Assembly (NCBI GenBank): GCA_017644185.1 | Contig: JAEPMA010000013.1 | Span: forward strand, 37,548 to 101,547 | Origin: Rhodospirillales bacterium | Lineage (GTDB): Bacteria; Pseudomonadota; Alphaproteobacteria; Rhodospirillales; Casp-alpha2 | Direction of reading: 5' to 3' | DNA length: 64,000 nucleotides | Shown here: in pieces, positions 10,462-19,599 of the stretch | Position numbering within the stretch: position 1 is the stretch's first letter | Layout: each line of letters opens with the position of its first letter | Program-made: the position numbers and the translations under genes | The notes under the pieces: model-generated | Seen by the model: the letters and a program-made list of their open reading frames with translations, nothing else | What the model was told of the DNA's origin: nothing | The model's database searches: none

Positions 10462-11821
10462 CAGCTACCTCTTTCTGTTCGCTTTTCTGCCGGTCGTGGC
10501 GGCGGCGTTTTTCGTCGTGCGGCACAGAACGTGCCGATTGTGGCTGATCATCTGCGCGTCGTTCCTGTTTTACGGGATGTCGGGGGTGCAGCACGCGACG
10601 GTGCTGGGTCTGGAGGTGGTGTGGGTGTACCTGATCGCACGCTCGCCCAGGGCCGTCGGTGACCCGATCCGGCTGACGCTCTCACTGGTGCCGATTTTCC
10701 TGGCGCTCTTCTATTACAAGTATATCGGCTTCTTCATCGCCGACGTTTTGATGATCAAGGAGACCGATACCGCCGAGGCATTCTCCTTGTTTTCGGACGT
10801 TGTCCTGCCGGCGGGCATTTCGTTCTTCACCTTTCAACTGGCGGCGTTCGCCATCGACCGTTACAGGGGCGACGTCGACGAACCGCCGTCGTTTTCCGGG
10901 TTCGCCGCCTACATCAGTTTCTTTCCCCAACTCATCGCCGGGCCGATCGTCCGCTACAACGAGATCCGCGATGCGCTGGCGGATATCGGGTCATGCAGTT
11001 GGGACCGTGAGCGTCTTTCGAGGGCCGTCGGGTATATCAGTTTCGGGCTGGCGTTGAAGGTTCTGTTGGCCGATACCCTGTCGGACGCGAGCGCCCACTA
11101 TGTCGCCCAGCCGGGCGAATTAGCGCCGTTGAGTGCGCTTTATCTCGTGTTCTCATACAGTTTTCAGATCTATTTCGATTTCTACGGTTATTCCCTGATC
11201 GCCATCGGCCTCGGTTTGATTTTCGGATTCCGCTTTCCCGACAACTTCATGCGTCCGTACGAATCCCTGAACATCCGGGACTTCTGGCGGCGCTGGCATA
11301 TCACGCTGTCTTATTGGATACGCGACTACCTGTACCGGCCGCTCGGCGGCAACCAAAGCTACATGCGCAACATCCTCATCGTGTTCGCGGTCTGTGGGCT
11401 ATGGCACGGCGCGGGATGGACGTTCATCGTCTGGGGGCTTTATCACGGTGTGCTGGTGATTATGTACCACGCCTGCCGGCGGCTCTGGGACAGGATGCCG
11501 GTCCTGTTGCAGCAGGGGCTGACGTTCACGCTCGTGTCGTTCGGGTGGGTTCTGTTCATCTTCGATTTCGACGGCACCCTGCAGTTCGCCCGTGCGCTTC
11601 TTGGTGGCGCGGACGAGGTCACGGCACCGCTGCCGACGCTCGAGATGTGGCTTTATCTGGGGATATCCGCCGCCGTTTGCTTCTTCCCGCGTCTCGAGAA
11701 GATCGCCGAAAACGTCAGCGGGGCCAGTCCCTGGTTGAAGACCGCCGGGTATGCGTCGCTGCTTGTCCTCGCGATCCTGTTCCTCGACCGCTCGCAGGGG
11801 TTCATCTATTTCCGCTTTTGA
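10451..11821 (+). CDS. MBOAT-family membrane O-acyltransferase (AlgI-like)
   Basis: A 456-residue polytopic membrane protein of the AlgI/DltB branch. The start MLFNSYLFLFAFLPVV is typical of the family. Conserved blocks include ISFFTFQLAAFAIDRYRG, the FFPQLIAGPIVRY motif, NIRDFWRRWHITLSYWIRDY and CGLWHGAGWTFIVWGLYHG, which contains the invariant His taken as catalytic. It would pass acyl groups, probably acetyl, from the cytoplasm to the partner protein encoded just upstream with 11 bases of overlap. No polysaccharide synthesis genes are adjacent, so the acceptor is unknown. Confidence 0.9.
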   Translation: MLFNSYLFLFAFLPVVAAAFFVVRHRTCRLWLIICASFLFYGMSGVQHATVLGLEVVWVYLIARSPRAVGDPIRLTLSLVPIFLALFYYKYIGFFIADVLMIKETDTAEAFSLFSDVVLPAGISFFTFQLAAFAIDRYRGDVDEPPSFSGFAAYISFFPQLIAGPIVRYNEIRDALADIGSCSWDRERLSRAVGYISFGLALKVLLADTLSDASAHYVAQPGELAPLSALYLVFSYSFQIYFDFYGYSLIAIGLGLIFGFRFPDNFMRPYESLNIRDFWRRWHITLSYWIRDYLYRPLGGNQSYMRNILIVFAVCGLWHGAGWTFIVWGLYHGVLVIMYHACRRLWDRMPVLLQQGLTFTLVSFGWVLFIFDFDGTLQFARALLGGADEVTAPLPTLEMWLYLGISAAVCFFPRLEKIAENVSGASPWLKTAGYASLLVLAILFLDRSQGFIYFRF

Positions 11822-11830
11822 CGGTAACGG

Positions 11831-12322
11831 TCAGCCGCCGTGTTCGGTGTAGCGGTGCTCGACCGATACCGCGCCCGTGACGCGTTCGCCGTCATCCGAC
11901 AGCGGTAACCTTAAAATCAGGTCGCGCTTGGGCACGCCGTCCTTCACGTAGATATCGGACAGAAAAAGTTTCGGTTGGCGCGCCGCTTTCAATGCCTCGT
12001 ACTGGCCGACGATGTGGCGGCGCAGGTCTTCGGGAAAGATGTCGTCGCTGGTTTTGTTGGTAAGCTCGAACCCGTGGCTCTGGGCAATGCCCGAGCCGTA
12101 ATAGCGATAGCGGATCGGGTGCGGCGGCTCCTGCATGTCGACGACGAGCGTGTTCCGAAGCAGCGGGCCCGGTAACTCGGCCAGATCGAAATCCCGCCAG
12201 GACGGCGCGAAGCGCTCACCCCGGACACTGTTCCAGTAGGCCAGCACGGGATCGAGGACCGGGTGCGGGGATTCCCCGATACGGATTTCCTGGACCCGGT
12301 ACATGCTGGGCTGATTGTTCAT
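11831..12322 (-). CDS. Short PAS-domain protein
   Basis: A 163-residue protein consisting almost entirely of one PAS-like domain of the kind common as stand-alone proteins in Rhodospirillales. Landmarks shared with two other genes in this window are PVLAYWNSVRGE, a W-x-DFDL/IDL-x-LP block, RYRYYGSG and LRLPLSDDGERVTG. No output domain is present. The ATG overlaps the TGA of the upstream PAS gene in an ATGA junction, so the pair is translationally coupled; a longer frame upstream only shadows that gene. Role unknown; sensing of a small ligand or redox state is inference. Confidence 0.72.
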   Translation of the reverse strand: MNNQPSMYRVQEIRIGESPHPVLDPVLAYWNSVRGERFAPSWRDFDLAELPGPLLRNTLVVDMQEPPHPIRYRYYGSGIAQSHGFELTNKTSDDIFPEDLRRHIVGQYEALKAARQPKLFLSDIYVKDGVPKRDLILRLPLSDDGERVTGAVSVEHRYTEHGG

Positions 12323-12870
12323 CGGAACCGGCACCGGAAATCGTTGGCGGCGAAAAAGGCCATCGACTTTTCGATGTTCTCCACCGTCATGACATGCCCC
12401 TGGCCGGTGTCCGGGTCGATCAACGGCAGGCGGACGACGGGAAACACCCGGCGAATGCCGCCGGGCGACGTGATGGCGTGCGATAGCCACTGGGGTTTGC
12501 GCCGCTCGAGGGTGATGTGGGCGGACTCCCGGAAGCTGTTCATGACGCCGTTGTGGTCGGCGTCGGACAGCCATTGCTGGGATAGTTCGACCCCAAACGC
12601 ACGCACCAGATCGTCGCCCCAGTAGCGCACATAGAAATCGCCTCGTTCGGGATGATAGTCCGCGACCATGGTCCCCCGTCGCAACGCGCTCGGGAGATCG
12701 AGAAGGTCGAAGTCACACCACGCCGGGACGTCGCGCGATCCGGACGCCTGTCGCCAGACCTCCAGGGCGCGCTCAAGCCCGAAGTCGCGGATGGTCTCCG
12801 CATCGGGGGCGCCAAGCGGGATGGTATCCGCCACGTGAAGGCGGTGCGGGGTCGGTGATGTGTGCGGCAC
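12319..12870 (-). CDS. Short PAS-domain protein, coupled to the next PAS gene
   Basis: A 183-residue PAS-like protein related to its downstream neighbour: ALEVWRQASGSRDVPAWCDFDLLDLP, then YVRYWGDDLVRAFGVEL and a C-terminal VVRLPLIDPDTGQGHVMT. It lacks any kinase, cyclase or DNA-binding output. The start is uncertain: the GTG used here has no clear ribosome site and another GTG lies 36 bases further in. The stop codon shares bases with the start of the following PAS gene. The gene is divergent from the dCache cyclase, which might be a functional partner, but nothing in the sequence proves it. Confidence 0.7.
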   Translation of the reverse strand: MPHTSPTPHRLHVADTIPLGAPDAETIRDFGLERALEVWRQASGSRDVPAWCDFDLLDLPSALRRGTMVADYHPERGDFYVRYWGDDLVRAFGVELSQQWLSDADHNGVMNSFRESAHITLERRKPQWLSHAITSPGGIRRVFPVVRLPLIDPDTGQGHVMTVENIEKSMAFFAANDFRCRFR

Positions 12871-13097
12871 GAGTCTGATTTTTGCCCGGCCTCAGGGCCG
12901 GTCCACGGCTTATACAAACTGAAGTCTCATTATTAATACGCACCCTGCTGAATAGAAACCGCTTTATGTCACGGAGGCGTAACGAATTCTTCTCCATTCC
13001 GCGGTGCGAAATTTATATACACGTACAAGTTGTTGAAGTACGATCAATAAAACGCCGGTGAGCACTGCACAAGATTTCGCCGGCCGGGGGGCAGCAT

Positions 13098-15230
13098 ATG
13101 AAGATCAAGCTGCAGGTTGGCGTGTCCACCGCGTTCACGGTTATTGCCGTGATCATGATCGGTGTGACCGTCGCGATCCTCTATTACAGCAACCATAAAC
13201 TGGCGCTCGAAACCGCCGAGCAGGAAATGTCGTCGGCGCGGGAGAGGGCCGTCGCGCAGTTGGTCGGGGTGCTGGCGCCGGTCGGTCAGGTTGTCGAATC
13301 GACCGCCGATTTCGTCACCGCGTTCCCCATTGCCGCCAGAACGTACGATGGCAGCAAAGTCCTGGAATCGCGGATCCGAAAGTTGCCGCAAATCTACAGT
13401 CTCTATTTCGGGGCCGGGCTGGGTGAATTCTATCAAGTCATCAAGCTGCCGAAGATCGTGAAGACCTTCGGCCCCTACGACGAACCGGTGTTGGAGAATG
13501 CCCGGACCGTCTTTCGCTCCATCGTCGTCGGCGACCGTGGCCGGCGCGACCGCTATTACTATCAAACCGACTGGGGGGACGTCGTCCGCAAGGAAATCGC
13601 GCTCACTGACTACGACCCGCGCCAGCGGCCCTGGTTCCAGGGGGCCGCCAATCGCCATGGGGTGTTCGTCAGCCAGCTCTACCGGTTCCAGAGTACCGGT
13701 AAACCCGGCGTCACCTTCGCCAAGCGCATTCTCGACGAATTCGACGAGTTGATCGGGGTTGCGGGTGCCGACCTGACGATGGATCAGATCGTCGACATCA
13801 TCAACGACATCCGGATCGGCGACGAGGGGCGCGCTTTCCTGCTCACCAAGACAGACGAACTGATCGCTTACACCGGGACCCGGAAATCCGAAGCGGCCTT
13901 CGAGTTCGTAACCGACAAAAACCGCGACATCGAAAATATCAAGGACCCGGTCGTGGCCCAGGTCATCCGCTCGTGGATCGGCGACAAGAGGCCGTTTTTC
14001 GAATTCACCGACGTGCGCGATGGAAAGAAGTATCTGGCGTCGGCGGCGCCGATCCCGGAGATCATGGGCATTGCACCCACGCTCGGCTTCGTCGTTCCGG
14101 AAGACGAGTTCGTCGGCGCGATCAAGAAAAGCACGACCCGGGTGCTCGAGATATCGGGCGTGATCCTGGTGCTTTCCATCATCGTGATCATGCTGGTGTC
14201 GCGCCTGCTCAGCCGCGAACTGAACGAGGTCGCCCTCGAAGCGGGCAAGATCAGCCAGTTCGACCTCGACGATCCGTTCGAACTGCGCTCCGCGATCTAC
14301 GAAGTCGACGAACTGTCGAAGTCGGTCTCCAACATGAAGACCAGCCTCCAGAGCTTCGGGGCCTACGTGCCGACGGATATCGTCCGCGCCATCGTCGCGT
14401 CGGGCGACAAGGTCAGCGTCGGCGGTGACGACCGCGAACTAACGATCCTGTTCTCGGACATTGAGGGCTTCACCCCGAAAGCCGAGGCACTGCCGCCGGA
14501 ACGCCTGATGACGGATCTGTCGGCGTACTTCGCCGCCATGGAGCGTGCGATCGCGGAACATCACGGCACCATCGACAAGTACATCGGCGATGCGGTGATG
14601 GCGTTCTGGAATGCGCCGAGCCGGGATGAAAATCACGTGTTGCACGCGTGCCGCGCGGTGCTGGCCTGCCGGCTCGCCGAACAGGCACTCAACGTAAATC
14701 CGGGCACGTCGGAACTCTTACCCGTCCGGACGCGATTCGGCCTGCACACGGCGGAGGTTGTGGTGGGGAACGTCGGCTCGCCGGAACGGCTGCAATACAC
14801 CGCCCTTGGCGCCGCCGTGAACCTGGCGTCCCGGATCGAAGGACTCAACAAGTTTTATGGGACGGAAGTCCTGATCAGCGAGGACGTCGCCAAGCAGGCG
14901 GGCGGACGCTTCCTGATGCGCAAAGTCGACCTCGTCTCGCCGGTCGGCACGACCAAGCCGGTGGCGATCTTCGAACTGATGGCAGAGTTCGGGCAAGACG
15001 CCGTCCTTGCCGCCGACGAAGAAATGCAGGCCGAGGTGCGGGCCTGGGAGGCATGCCTTAAAGATTACGAGGCGCGCAGGTTCGGCGAAGCGCTCAAGGG
15101 GTTCGAAGCATACAAAACACAGACCGCGAACCCGATCCTCCCCGATCTCTATATTACGCGTTGCCGGGATTATATCGACACGCCGCCGCCCACGGACTGG
15201 AACGGTGTCGAAAGCTACAGCAAGAAATAA
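13098..15230 (+). CDS. Membrane adenylate cyclase, class III, with dCache sensor
   Basis: A 710-residue receptor cyclase. A helix at 10-30 is followed by a periplasmic double-Cache domain (about 35-345) with the hallmark [10 protein letters not shown] at 171-180, then a second helix (351-370), a HAMP-like linker and a class III catalytic domain (about 440-625). Metal-binding aspartates are Asp454 (LFSDIEGFT) and Asp498 ([11 protein letters not shown]). The base-selecting positions are Lys494 and Thr568 ([16 protein letters not shown]), which point to ATP rather than GTP. The C-terminal 80 residues are a short helical tail. The likely product is cAMP in response to an extracellular ligand; the receptor-channel gene at 24.9 kb carries a cNMP-binding domain. 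Confidence 0.92.
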   Translation: MKIKLQVGVSTAFTVIAVIMIGVTVAILYYSNHKLALETAEQEMSSARERAVAQLVGVLAPVGQVVESTADFVTAFPIAARTYDGSKVLESRIRKLPQIYSLYFGAGLGEFYQVIKLPKIVKTFGPYDEPVLENARTVFRSIVVGDRGRRDRYYYQTDWGDVVRKEIALTDYDPRQRPWFQGAANRHGVFVSQLYRFQSTGKPGVTFAKRILDEFDELIGVAGADLTMDQIVDIINDIRIGDEGRAFLLTKTDELIAYTGTRKSEAAFEFVTDKNRDIENIKDPVVAQVIRSWIGDKRPFFEFTDVRDGKKYLASAAPIPEIMGIAPTLGFVVPEDEFVGAIKKSTTRVLEISGVILVLSIIVIMLVSRLLSRELNEVALEAGKISQFDLDDPFELRSAIYEVDELSKSVSNMKTSLQSFGAYVPTDIVRAIVASGDKVSVGGDDRELTILFSDIEGFTPKAEALPPERLMTDLSAYFAAMERAIAEHHGTIDKYIGDAVMAFWNAPSRDENHVLHACRAVLACRLAEQALNVNPGTSELLPVRTRFGLHTAEVVVGNVGSPERLQYTALGAAVNLASRIEGLNKFYGTEVLISEDVAKQAGGRFLMRKVDLVSPVGTTKPVAIFELMAEFGQDAVLAADEEMQAEVRAWEACLKDYEARRFGEALKGFEAYKTQTANPILPDLYITRCRDYIDTPPPTDWNGVESYSKK

Positions 15231-15283
15231 CCGCTGCCCTTGGCGGATCGCCCGCGCCGCGCGATGATGCACAAGGGGCGAAA

Positions 15284-16312
15284 ATGCGAACCACCAAAAC
15301 CATCAGCGTCATTTCCTGCCATGCCGAGGGCGAGGTGGGCGACGTCATCATCGACGGCGTGGACATCCCCCCGGGCGACACCCTTTGGGATCAAAGGACC
15401 TGGATCGCCGAAGACGGGGTGCTCCGCAACTTCATGCTGAACGAACCGCGGGGTGGGGTGTTCAGGCACGTCAATCTTCTGGTCCCCGCAAAAAATCCCG
15501 ACGCGCAGATGGGCTTCATCATCATGGAGCCCTGTGACACCCCGCCGATGTCGGGCTCCAATTCAATCTGCGTGGCGACGGTGTTGTTGGATGCGGGGAT
15601 CGTCCCGATGACGGAACCCGAAACCGAACTGGTGCTCGAAGCGCCGGGCGGCCTTGTGCGGGTCCGCGCCCAATGCAGGCAGGGAAAGGCGGAACGCATC
15701 TTCGTCACCAACGTGCCGTCGTTTGTGGGGGCAATTGGAAAAACCATCGAGGTCGAGGGGATGGGGACGATCACCGTCGATACGGCCTATGGGGGCGACA
15801 CGTTCGTCGTCGTCGATGCGGAAAGTCTCGGGTTCGAACTCGAACCGGGGGAAGCGAAAGATCTGGCCGCGCTTGGCGTGAAAATATCCGACGCCGCGAC
15901 TGAACAGTTGGGGTTCGATCATCCGGAGATACCGGACTGGAATCATATCTCGTTCTGTCTGTTTTCGGGGGCCGTCAAACGAACTGATAACGGCTTATCG
16001 GCCCGTCACGCCGTCGCCATCCGGCCGGGCAAGATCGACCGTTCCCCAACAGGCACGGCGGTCTCTGCCCGGATGGCGTTGCTGCATGCTAGGGGCGAGA
16101 TGAAGACCGATGAGACCTTCACCGCGACGTCCTTGATCGGTTCCGAATTCCAGGGGCGGATCGCGGGTGAAACCTCGGTCGGCGAGCGGGCCGCGATTCT
16201 GCCCGAGATTTCCGGGCGGGCGTGGATCACCGGCACCCACCAGGTGATGCTCGATCCGGACGATCCGTGGCCGGAGGGATATCGTCTGTCGGATACCTGG
16301 CCGGGCGGGTGA
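15284..16312 (+). CDS. Proline racemase superfamily protein lacking both catalytic Cys
   Basis: A 342-residue protein of the proline racemase / hydroxyproline epimerase / trans-3-hydroxyproline dehydratase superfamily. The overall fold markers are present ([41 protein letters not shown]). At the two catalytic positions, however, it reads [11 protein letters not shown] (Ser for the first Cys) and [13 protein letters not shown] (Thr for the second Cys). Racemases need two thiols, or Ser plus Cys, and the dehydratases keep the first Cys, so the chemistry here is doubtful. The ATG follows an AAGGGG site and matches the family N-terminus. No hydroxyproline catabolic genes are adjacent. Confidence 0.85.
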   Translation: MRTTKTISVISCHAEGEVGDVIIDGVDIPPGDTLWDQRTWIAEDGVLRNFMLNEPRGGVFRHVNLLVPAKNPDAQMGFIIMEPCDTPPMSGSNSICVATVLLDAGIVPMTEPETELVLEAPGGLVRVRAQCRQGKAERIFVTNVPSFVGAIGKTIEVEGMGTITVDTAYGGDTFVVVDAESLGFELEPGEAKDLAALGVKISDAATEQLGFDHPEIPDWNHISFCLFSGAVKRTDNGLSARHAVAIRPGKIDRSPTGTAVSARMALLHARGEMKTDETFTATSLIGSEFQGRIAGETSVGERAAILPEISGRAWITGTHQVMLDPDDPWPEGYRLSDTWPGG

Positions 16313-16330
16313 TTGCCGATACGACCCCGA

Positions 16331-16440
16331 CCCCCTCACCTAACCTCTCCCCCTTGAAAAGGGGGAGAGGGATGAGTTCGTGATCCGTCGCGGCAGGGTC
16401 CCTCTCCCCCAAATATTGGGGGAGAGGACAAGTGGGGGGT
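16331..16440. repeat. Family A palindromic intergenic repeat (copy 6)
   Basis: Left arm CCCCCTCACCTAACCTCTCC, inner stems CCCCCTTGAAAAGGGGG and CCCCCAAATATTGGGGG, right arm slightly decayed (GAGAGGACAAGTGGGGGG). It lies between the convergent proline-racemase-like and glutaredoxin-DinB genes, starting 18 bases after the first stop. Confidence 0.88.
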
Positions 16441-16463
16441 AAGCGTCTCGGTGAGAGGACCGG

Positions 16464-17315
16464 CTAGCTAACCTCGACCGGGCCGGCGTAAGACGCCTCG
16501 TCGAACGAGCGTTCGTTGTCCCAGACGTTTTTCGGCAGCGGCAGGCCCTCGAAATCCTTGTCTTCGAGCGCGCCGTCCGGCTCGATCCCAAGTTTCTCGC
16601 GCAGCATCAGGATGATCTGGCGGGTGTGCTGCCCCGAATGCCAGCCGGTGCGCTCAAGCACTTCGTGGAGGGTGACTTCCCCGTAATAGACCTTCCCCGG
16701 CTGCTTGAAGTCGGTGGTCTTGCCGTCGCGTTCCCACCAGTCGCTGAACCGTTTGCGGTTCTGACGCCCGTATTCGAGCAGGTCCTCGCGGGTCGCCATC
16801 TCTTCGGGCAGGACCGAGATCAGCGCCTCATATGTATAGGGGGCGTCATGCTCGACCCGGTCGAGAAACACCTTCGGGATGTCGAACACGTGATAGACGA
16901 GCTGGCGGTACGACCGGGGCCGGCCCGGTAACTTAACGTCGAGCTTGTCTTCGGGGATTTGCTGAAGATAGCGCGCCGCCGCATCCAGGATCATCAGCAC
17001 CTTGTCCTTCATCTCTTCGGGACTGAGCATTTTGTGCTCGCCGTATTCGAAACCGGCGACCTTGGCGACGTCGCGGAACACGGCACCATTCGCCCATGCA
17101 TCGCCGCGGGCCACGATCGGCACCAGGCGGACGCCCAGTCTCTCCAGCTCCTTGAAGCCTTCCTCGTCCTCGATGACGTTGACGGATACGAACGGAACGC
17201 CGTGCTCGAGCAGGAATTCCTTGGTCTTGAGGCAGCTCGAACACCCGGGCTGCCAATAGACTTTGAGCGGTTGCTCCCGGTTTTCGGGCGCGTCGACGGT
17301 GGCCAGTTGGCTCAT
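16464..17315 (-). CDS. Glutaredoxin-DinB domain fusion protein
   Basis: A 283-residue soluble protein. Residues about 15-95 form a glutaredoxin/thioredoxin-like domain with the redox motif WQPGCSSCLKT (Cys25, Cys28) and the cis-proline segment VRLVPIVARGD. Residues about 105-265 form a DinB/YfiT-like four-helix bundle, with potential metal-binding histidines in LVYHVFDIP and RTGWHSGQHTRQI. DinB-like proteins often act as bacillithiol- or mycothiol-dependent transferases; a glutaredoxin on the same chain suggests thiol-dependent chemistry here as well, probably with glutathione. AGGGAG stands 7 bases before the ATG. The substrate is unknown. Confidence 0.75.
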   Translation of the reverse strand: MSQLATVDAPENREQPLKVYWQPGCSSCLKTKEFLLEHGVPFVSVNVIEDEEGFKELERLGVRLVPIVARGDAWANGAVFRDVAKVAGFEYGEHKMLSPEEMKDKVLMILDAAARYLQQIPEDKLDVKLPGRPRSYRQLVYHVFDIPKVFLDRVEHDAPYTYEALISVLPEEMATREDLLEYGRQNRKRFSDWWERDGKTTDFKQPGKVYYGEVTLHEVLERTGWHSGQHTRQIILMLREKLGIEPDGALEDKDFEGLPLPKNVWDNERSFDEASYAGPVEVS

Positions 17316-17424
17316 GATGTTACTCCCTAAGTCGCTTGTTATTTAACAAACATAGTACGCGGGGCAGCAGAAATCATCATTGCGCCGAAATGAAATACGC
17401 GTATTCGAGACAGCAATGCGCCGT

Positions 17425-18294
17425 TCAGAGGCTTTTCGTCAGCCTGGCGACGTCGAAGAACGCCTCGATCAGCCGCGAGTTCCGCCGCTCCGTCAGGCAG
17501 TTCACGTGGGCGGTCGTATAGATGTCGGCGTCGGACACCTCGAGCACATGCAGATCCGGATGCGGGATGAACTCGATATCCGACACGACGCCGACGCCGA
17601 TACCCCGCGCCACCGCCAGCCAGACCGCTTCGCGGCTGCCGATCTCCATCACCGGCTCAATGGTGACGGCGTGCTTTTTCAACGCCCCTTCCAACGCGAG
17701 ACGGGTCGTCGAGCCGCGCTCTCTGAGCACCATCCGCTCACCCTCCAGCTCCTTGATCCTGATGCGGCGGCGTTTGGCGAAGCGGTGCAATTTGTTGACG
17801 AACACCACCACCTTGTGACGGCTGTAGGGCATGGCGAAGATGTGCGGGCTGTCTTCAACGTGGGCCAGCACCGCAACGTCGGCGGAATAATCGAGCAGCT
17901 TGTTCACCATCTCGCGCGAGTTTCCCACCGTGACGGCGAGACGGATGCCGGGATAGCGTTCTGAAAACGCGCTCAGCATTTCGGTGGCGTGGAACGGGCC
18001 GACGGCGCCGACCCGGAGCGTGCCTGTATGGAAACCGCCGAACGCATTCAAAACGTCGCGGGCCTCGCCCTCCAGATCGATGATGCGGCGCGTGATCCGA
18101 AACAACGCCTCGCCGGCGTCCGTCAACGCGATCTCGCGGCCGCGGCGGTGAAACAGTTCGACCCGGAACATCTCTTCCAGGGCACGGACCTGGCTGGTCA
18201 ATGTCGGCTGGCCGACGTTCAGCACCCGGGACGCGGCGGTGAAGCCTTTCTCGGCGGCGACGGCGTGGAACGATCTGAGTTGTGTAAATATCAT
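17425..18294 (-). CDS. LysR-family regulator of the divergent phn operon
   Basis: A 289-residue LysR-type transcriptional regulator. The N-terminal helix-turn-helix lies at about 3-62 (LRSFHAVAAEKGFTAASRVLNVGQ then VRALEEMFRVELFHRRGRE), and the effector domain follows (TLRVGAVGPFHATEMLSAF onward). It is transcribed away from phnD across a gap of about 225 bases, the usual position for a LysR gene that controls its neighbour. LysR genes commonly accompany phosphonate uptake and 2-aminoethylphosphonate breakdown genes, so a phosphonate-related inducer is likely but not shown. Confidence 0.9.
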   Translation of the reverse strand: MIFTQLRSFHAVAAEKGFTAASRVLNVGQPTLTSQVRALEEMFRVELFHRRGREIALTDAGEALFRITRRIIDLEGEARDVLNAFGGFHTGTLRVGAVGPFHATEMLSAFSERYPGIRLAVTVGNSREMVNKLLDYSADVAVLAHVEDSPHIFAMPYSRHKVVVFVNKLHRFAKRRRIRIKELEGERMVLRERGSTTRLALEGALKKHAVTIEPVMEIGSREAVWLAVARGIGVGVVSDIEFIPHPDLHVLEVSDADIYTTAHVNCLTERRNSRLIEAFFDVARLTKSL

Positions 18295-18519
18295 TGCTTT
18301 TTTAAATGGATATCATCTTAATTATGAATTTGTCCAATAGTTAGGTTCGGACCATCATATTGGTGTCCAATGGGCCAAAGCCGAAAAAACAAGATGGCCT
18401 GTCCGGACTGGGAGAAACAATGAACGCTCTGCTCAATATTCGAGTGCTGATAAGCGACGGTGCCGGTACCACGGCGGCCGCCGGGGCTGCTCATGGATCA
18501 ACACAGTGGGAGACATCCA

Positions 18520-19464
18520 ATGATTCCAGAACACAAAACAAAAGAGGCATGCGCCTCTTCGTGTAAACGTCTTTTCGGGGTGATCGGCCTGGCCGCGGTG
18601 GTTGGCCTTGCGCTGACGCCGGCGGCGAAAGCCGAATGCGAAAATCCCGATGCGCTGACGTTCGCCATCGTGCCGACCGAAGAATCCGTCGCCGAGCTGG
18701 AACTGTACAAACCCGTCACCGACCGCATGGCGAAGTTGACCGGCAAGAAGATCGAATTCTTCATGCCGACGTCCTACGCCTCGGTGGTCGAAGGGCTGCT
18801 CAGTAAATTCGTCGACGTCGCGGTGCTCGGTCCGTACTCGTACGTGATCGCCAATGAAAAAGACCCGAGCGTCGAGGTGTTCGCGACCTACGCCAAGAAG
18901 AAAGGCCACATGCAGGACGAGGGGCCGGGCTACAAGGCGGCGCTGATCTCCAAGAAGGGCAGCAAGTTCACGACCATCGACTCGCTCAAGGGCTCGACCG
19001 TCGGTCTGACCGACCCGGGGTCCACGTCGGGTAACCTGATGCCGCGTGTCGTCTTCGCCAAGGTGATCGGCCAGGACATCGACAAGTTCTTCGGCAAGGT
19101 CGCCTATACCGGCAGCCACGAACTGTCGTCCGTCGCTGTTGGTAAAGGTAAGGTCGACGCCGCGTTCGTCGCCACGCACCGTTTCGACAACGTCGTCAAC
19201 AAGGGCGAGATCAAGCTCGAAGACGTGAATATCCTCTGGGAATCGAAGCCGATCCCGCAGGATCCGTTCGTTTACCGCAACACGCTCTGTGACGACATCA
19301 AGAAGAACGTCCGCGAGACGTTCCTCGGTCTGAACAAGGAAGCGTCGGCGGCGAAGTTCCTTGCCAACGTCAAGTCGAACAAGTTCGTGCCGATGACGTC
19401 CGAGGACTACGACATCATTCGCGACCTGAAGAAAGCGAAAGACGAGAAGAAGAAGAAGGGCTGA
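18520..19464 (+). CDS. phnD: Phosphonate-type ABC transporter, periplasmic binding protein
   Basis: A 314-residue PhnD-family binding protein. A signal peptide of about 39 residues (RLFGVIGLAAVVGLALTPAAKA) precedes the mature domain, which has the family landmarks FAIVPTEESVAELE, PTSYASVVEGLLSKFVDVAVLGPYSY, TDPGSTSGNLMPR and YTGSHELSSVAVGKGKVDAAF. The ATG was chosen because it follows GTGGGAG and starts the signal peptide; an open frame 60 bases longer upstream has no ribosome site. It is the first gene of phnD-phnC-phnE1-phnE2 and a strong stem-loop follows its stop. The ligand could be a phosphonate, phosphite or a related anion. Confidence 0.92.
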   Translation: MIPEHKTKEACASSCKRLFGVIGLAAVVGLALTPAAKAECENPDALTFAIVPTEESVAELELYKPVTDRMAKLTGKKIEFFMPTSYASVVEGLLSKFVDVAVLGPYSYVIANEKDPSVEVFATYAKKKGHMQDEGPGYKAALISKKGSKFTTIDSLKGSTVGLTDPGSTSGNLMPRVVFAKVIGQDIDKFFGKVAYTGSHELSSVAVGKGKVDAAFVATHRFDNVVNKGEIKLEDVNILWESKPIPQDPFVYRNTLCDDIKKNVRETFLGLNKEASAAKFLANVKSNKFVPMTSEDYDIIRDLKKAKDEKKKKG

Positions 19465-19481
19465 CTCCCATAATCTTCTTT

Positions 19482-19525
19482 GGGCGGCCGGTTTCAACCT
19501 GGTTGCAAGCCGAAGCCGGCCGCCC
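19482..19525 (+). terminator. Stem-loop between phnD and phnC
   Basis: Perfect 10-base inverted repeat GGGCGGCCGG / CCGGCCGCCC with a 24-base loop and no long T-run. It stands between the binding-protein gene and the ATPase gene. Such hairpins protect the upstream message and partly stop transcription, giving more binding protein than membrane components. Function inferred from position. Confidence 0.6.
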
Positions 19526-19599
19526 GCGTTCTTCCGCAATTGCGGGGCAAAAGCCCCTATACTGATTGCCCCATTCATTCGAGACGACGGGAACTCAAG

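Noticed and set aside
11323..12574. Possible larger PAS gene extending beyond 12322 on the minus strand
   Set aside because: The extra N-terminal codons are an Arg/His-rich shadow of the upstream PAS gene; the ATGA junction gives a normal start.
12880..13097. AT-rich gap before the cyclase as an origin or phage attachment site
   Set aside because: No DnaA-box cluster, tRNA gene or direct repeats could be seen; it is most simply the divergent promoter region.
18420..18566. Small frame with a good ribosome site (GGGAGAAACA-ATG) ahead of phnD
   Set aside because: It overlaps the phnD signal-peptide region in another frame, its product is not recognisable and shows no Leu/Phe-type codon run or hairpin that would make it a leader. 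Left out for lack of support.
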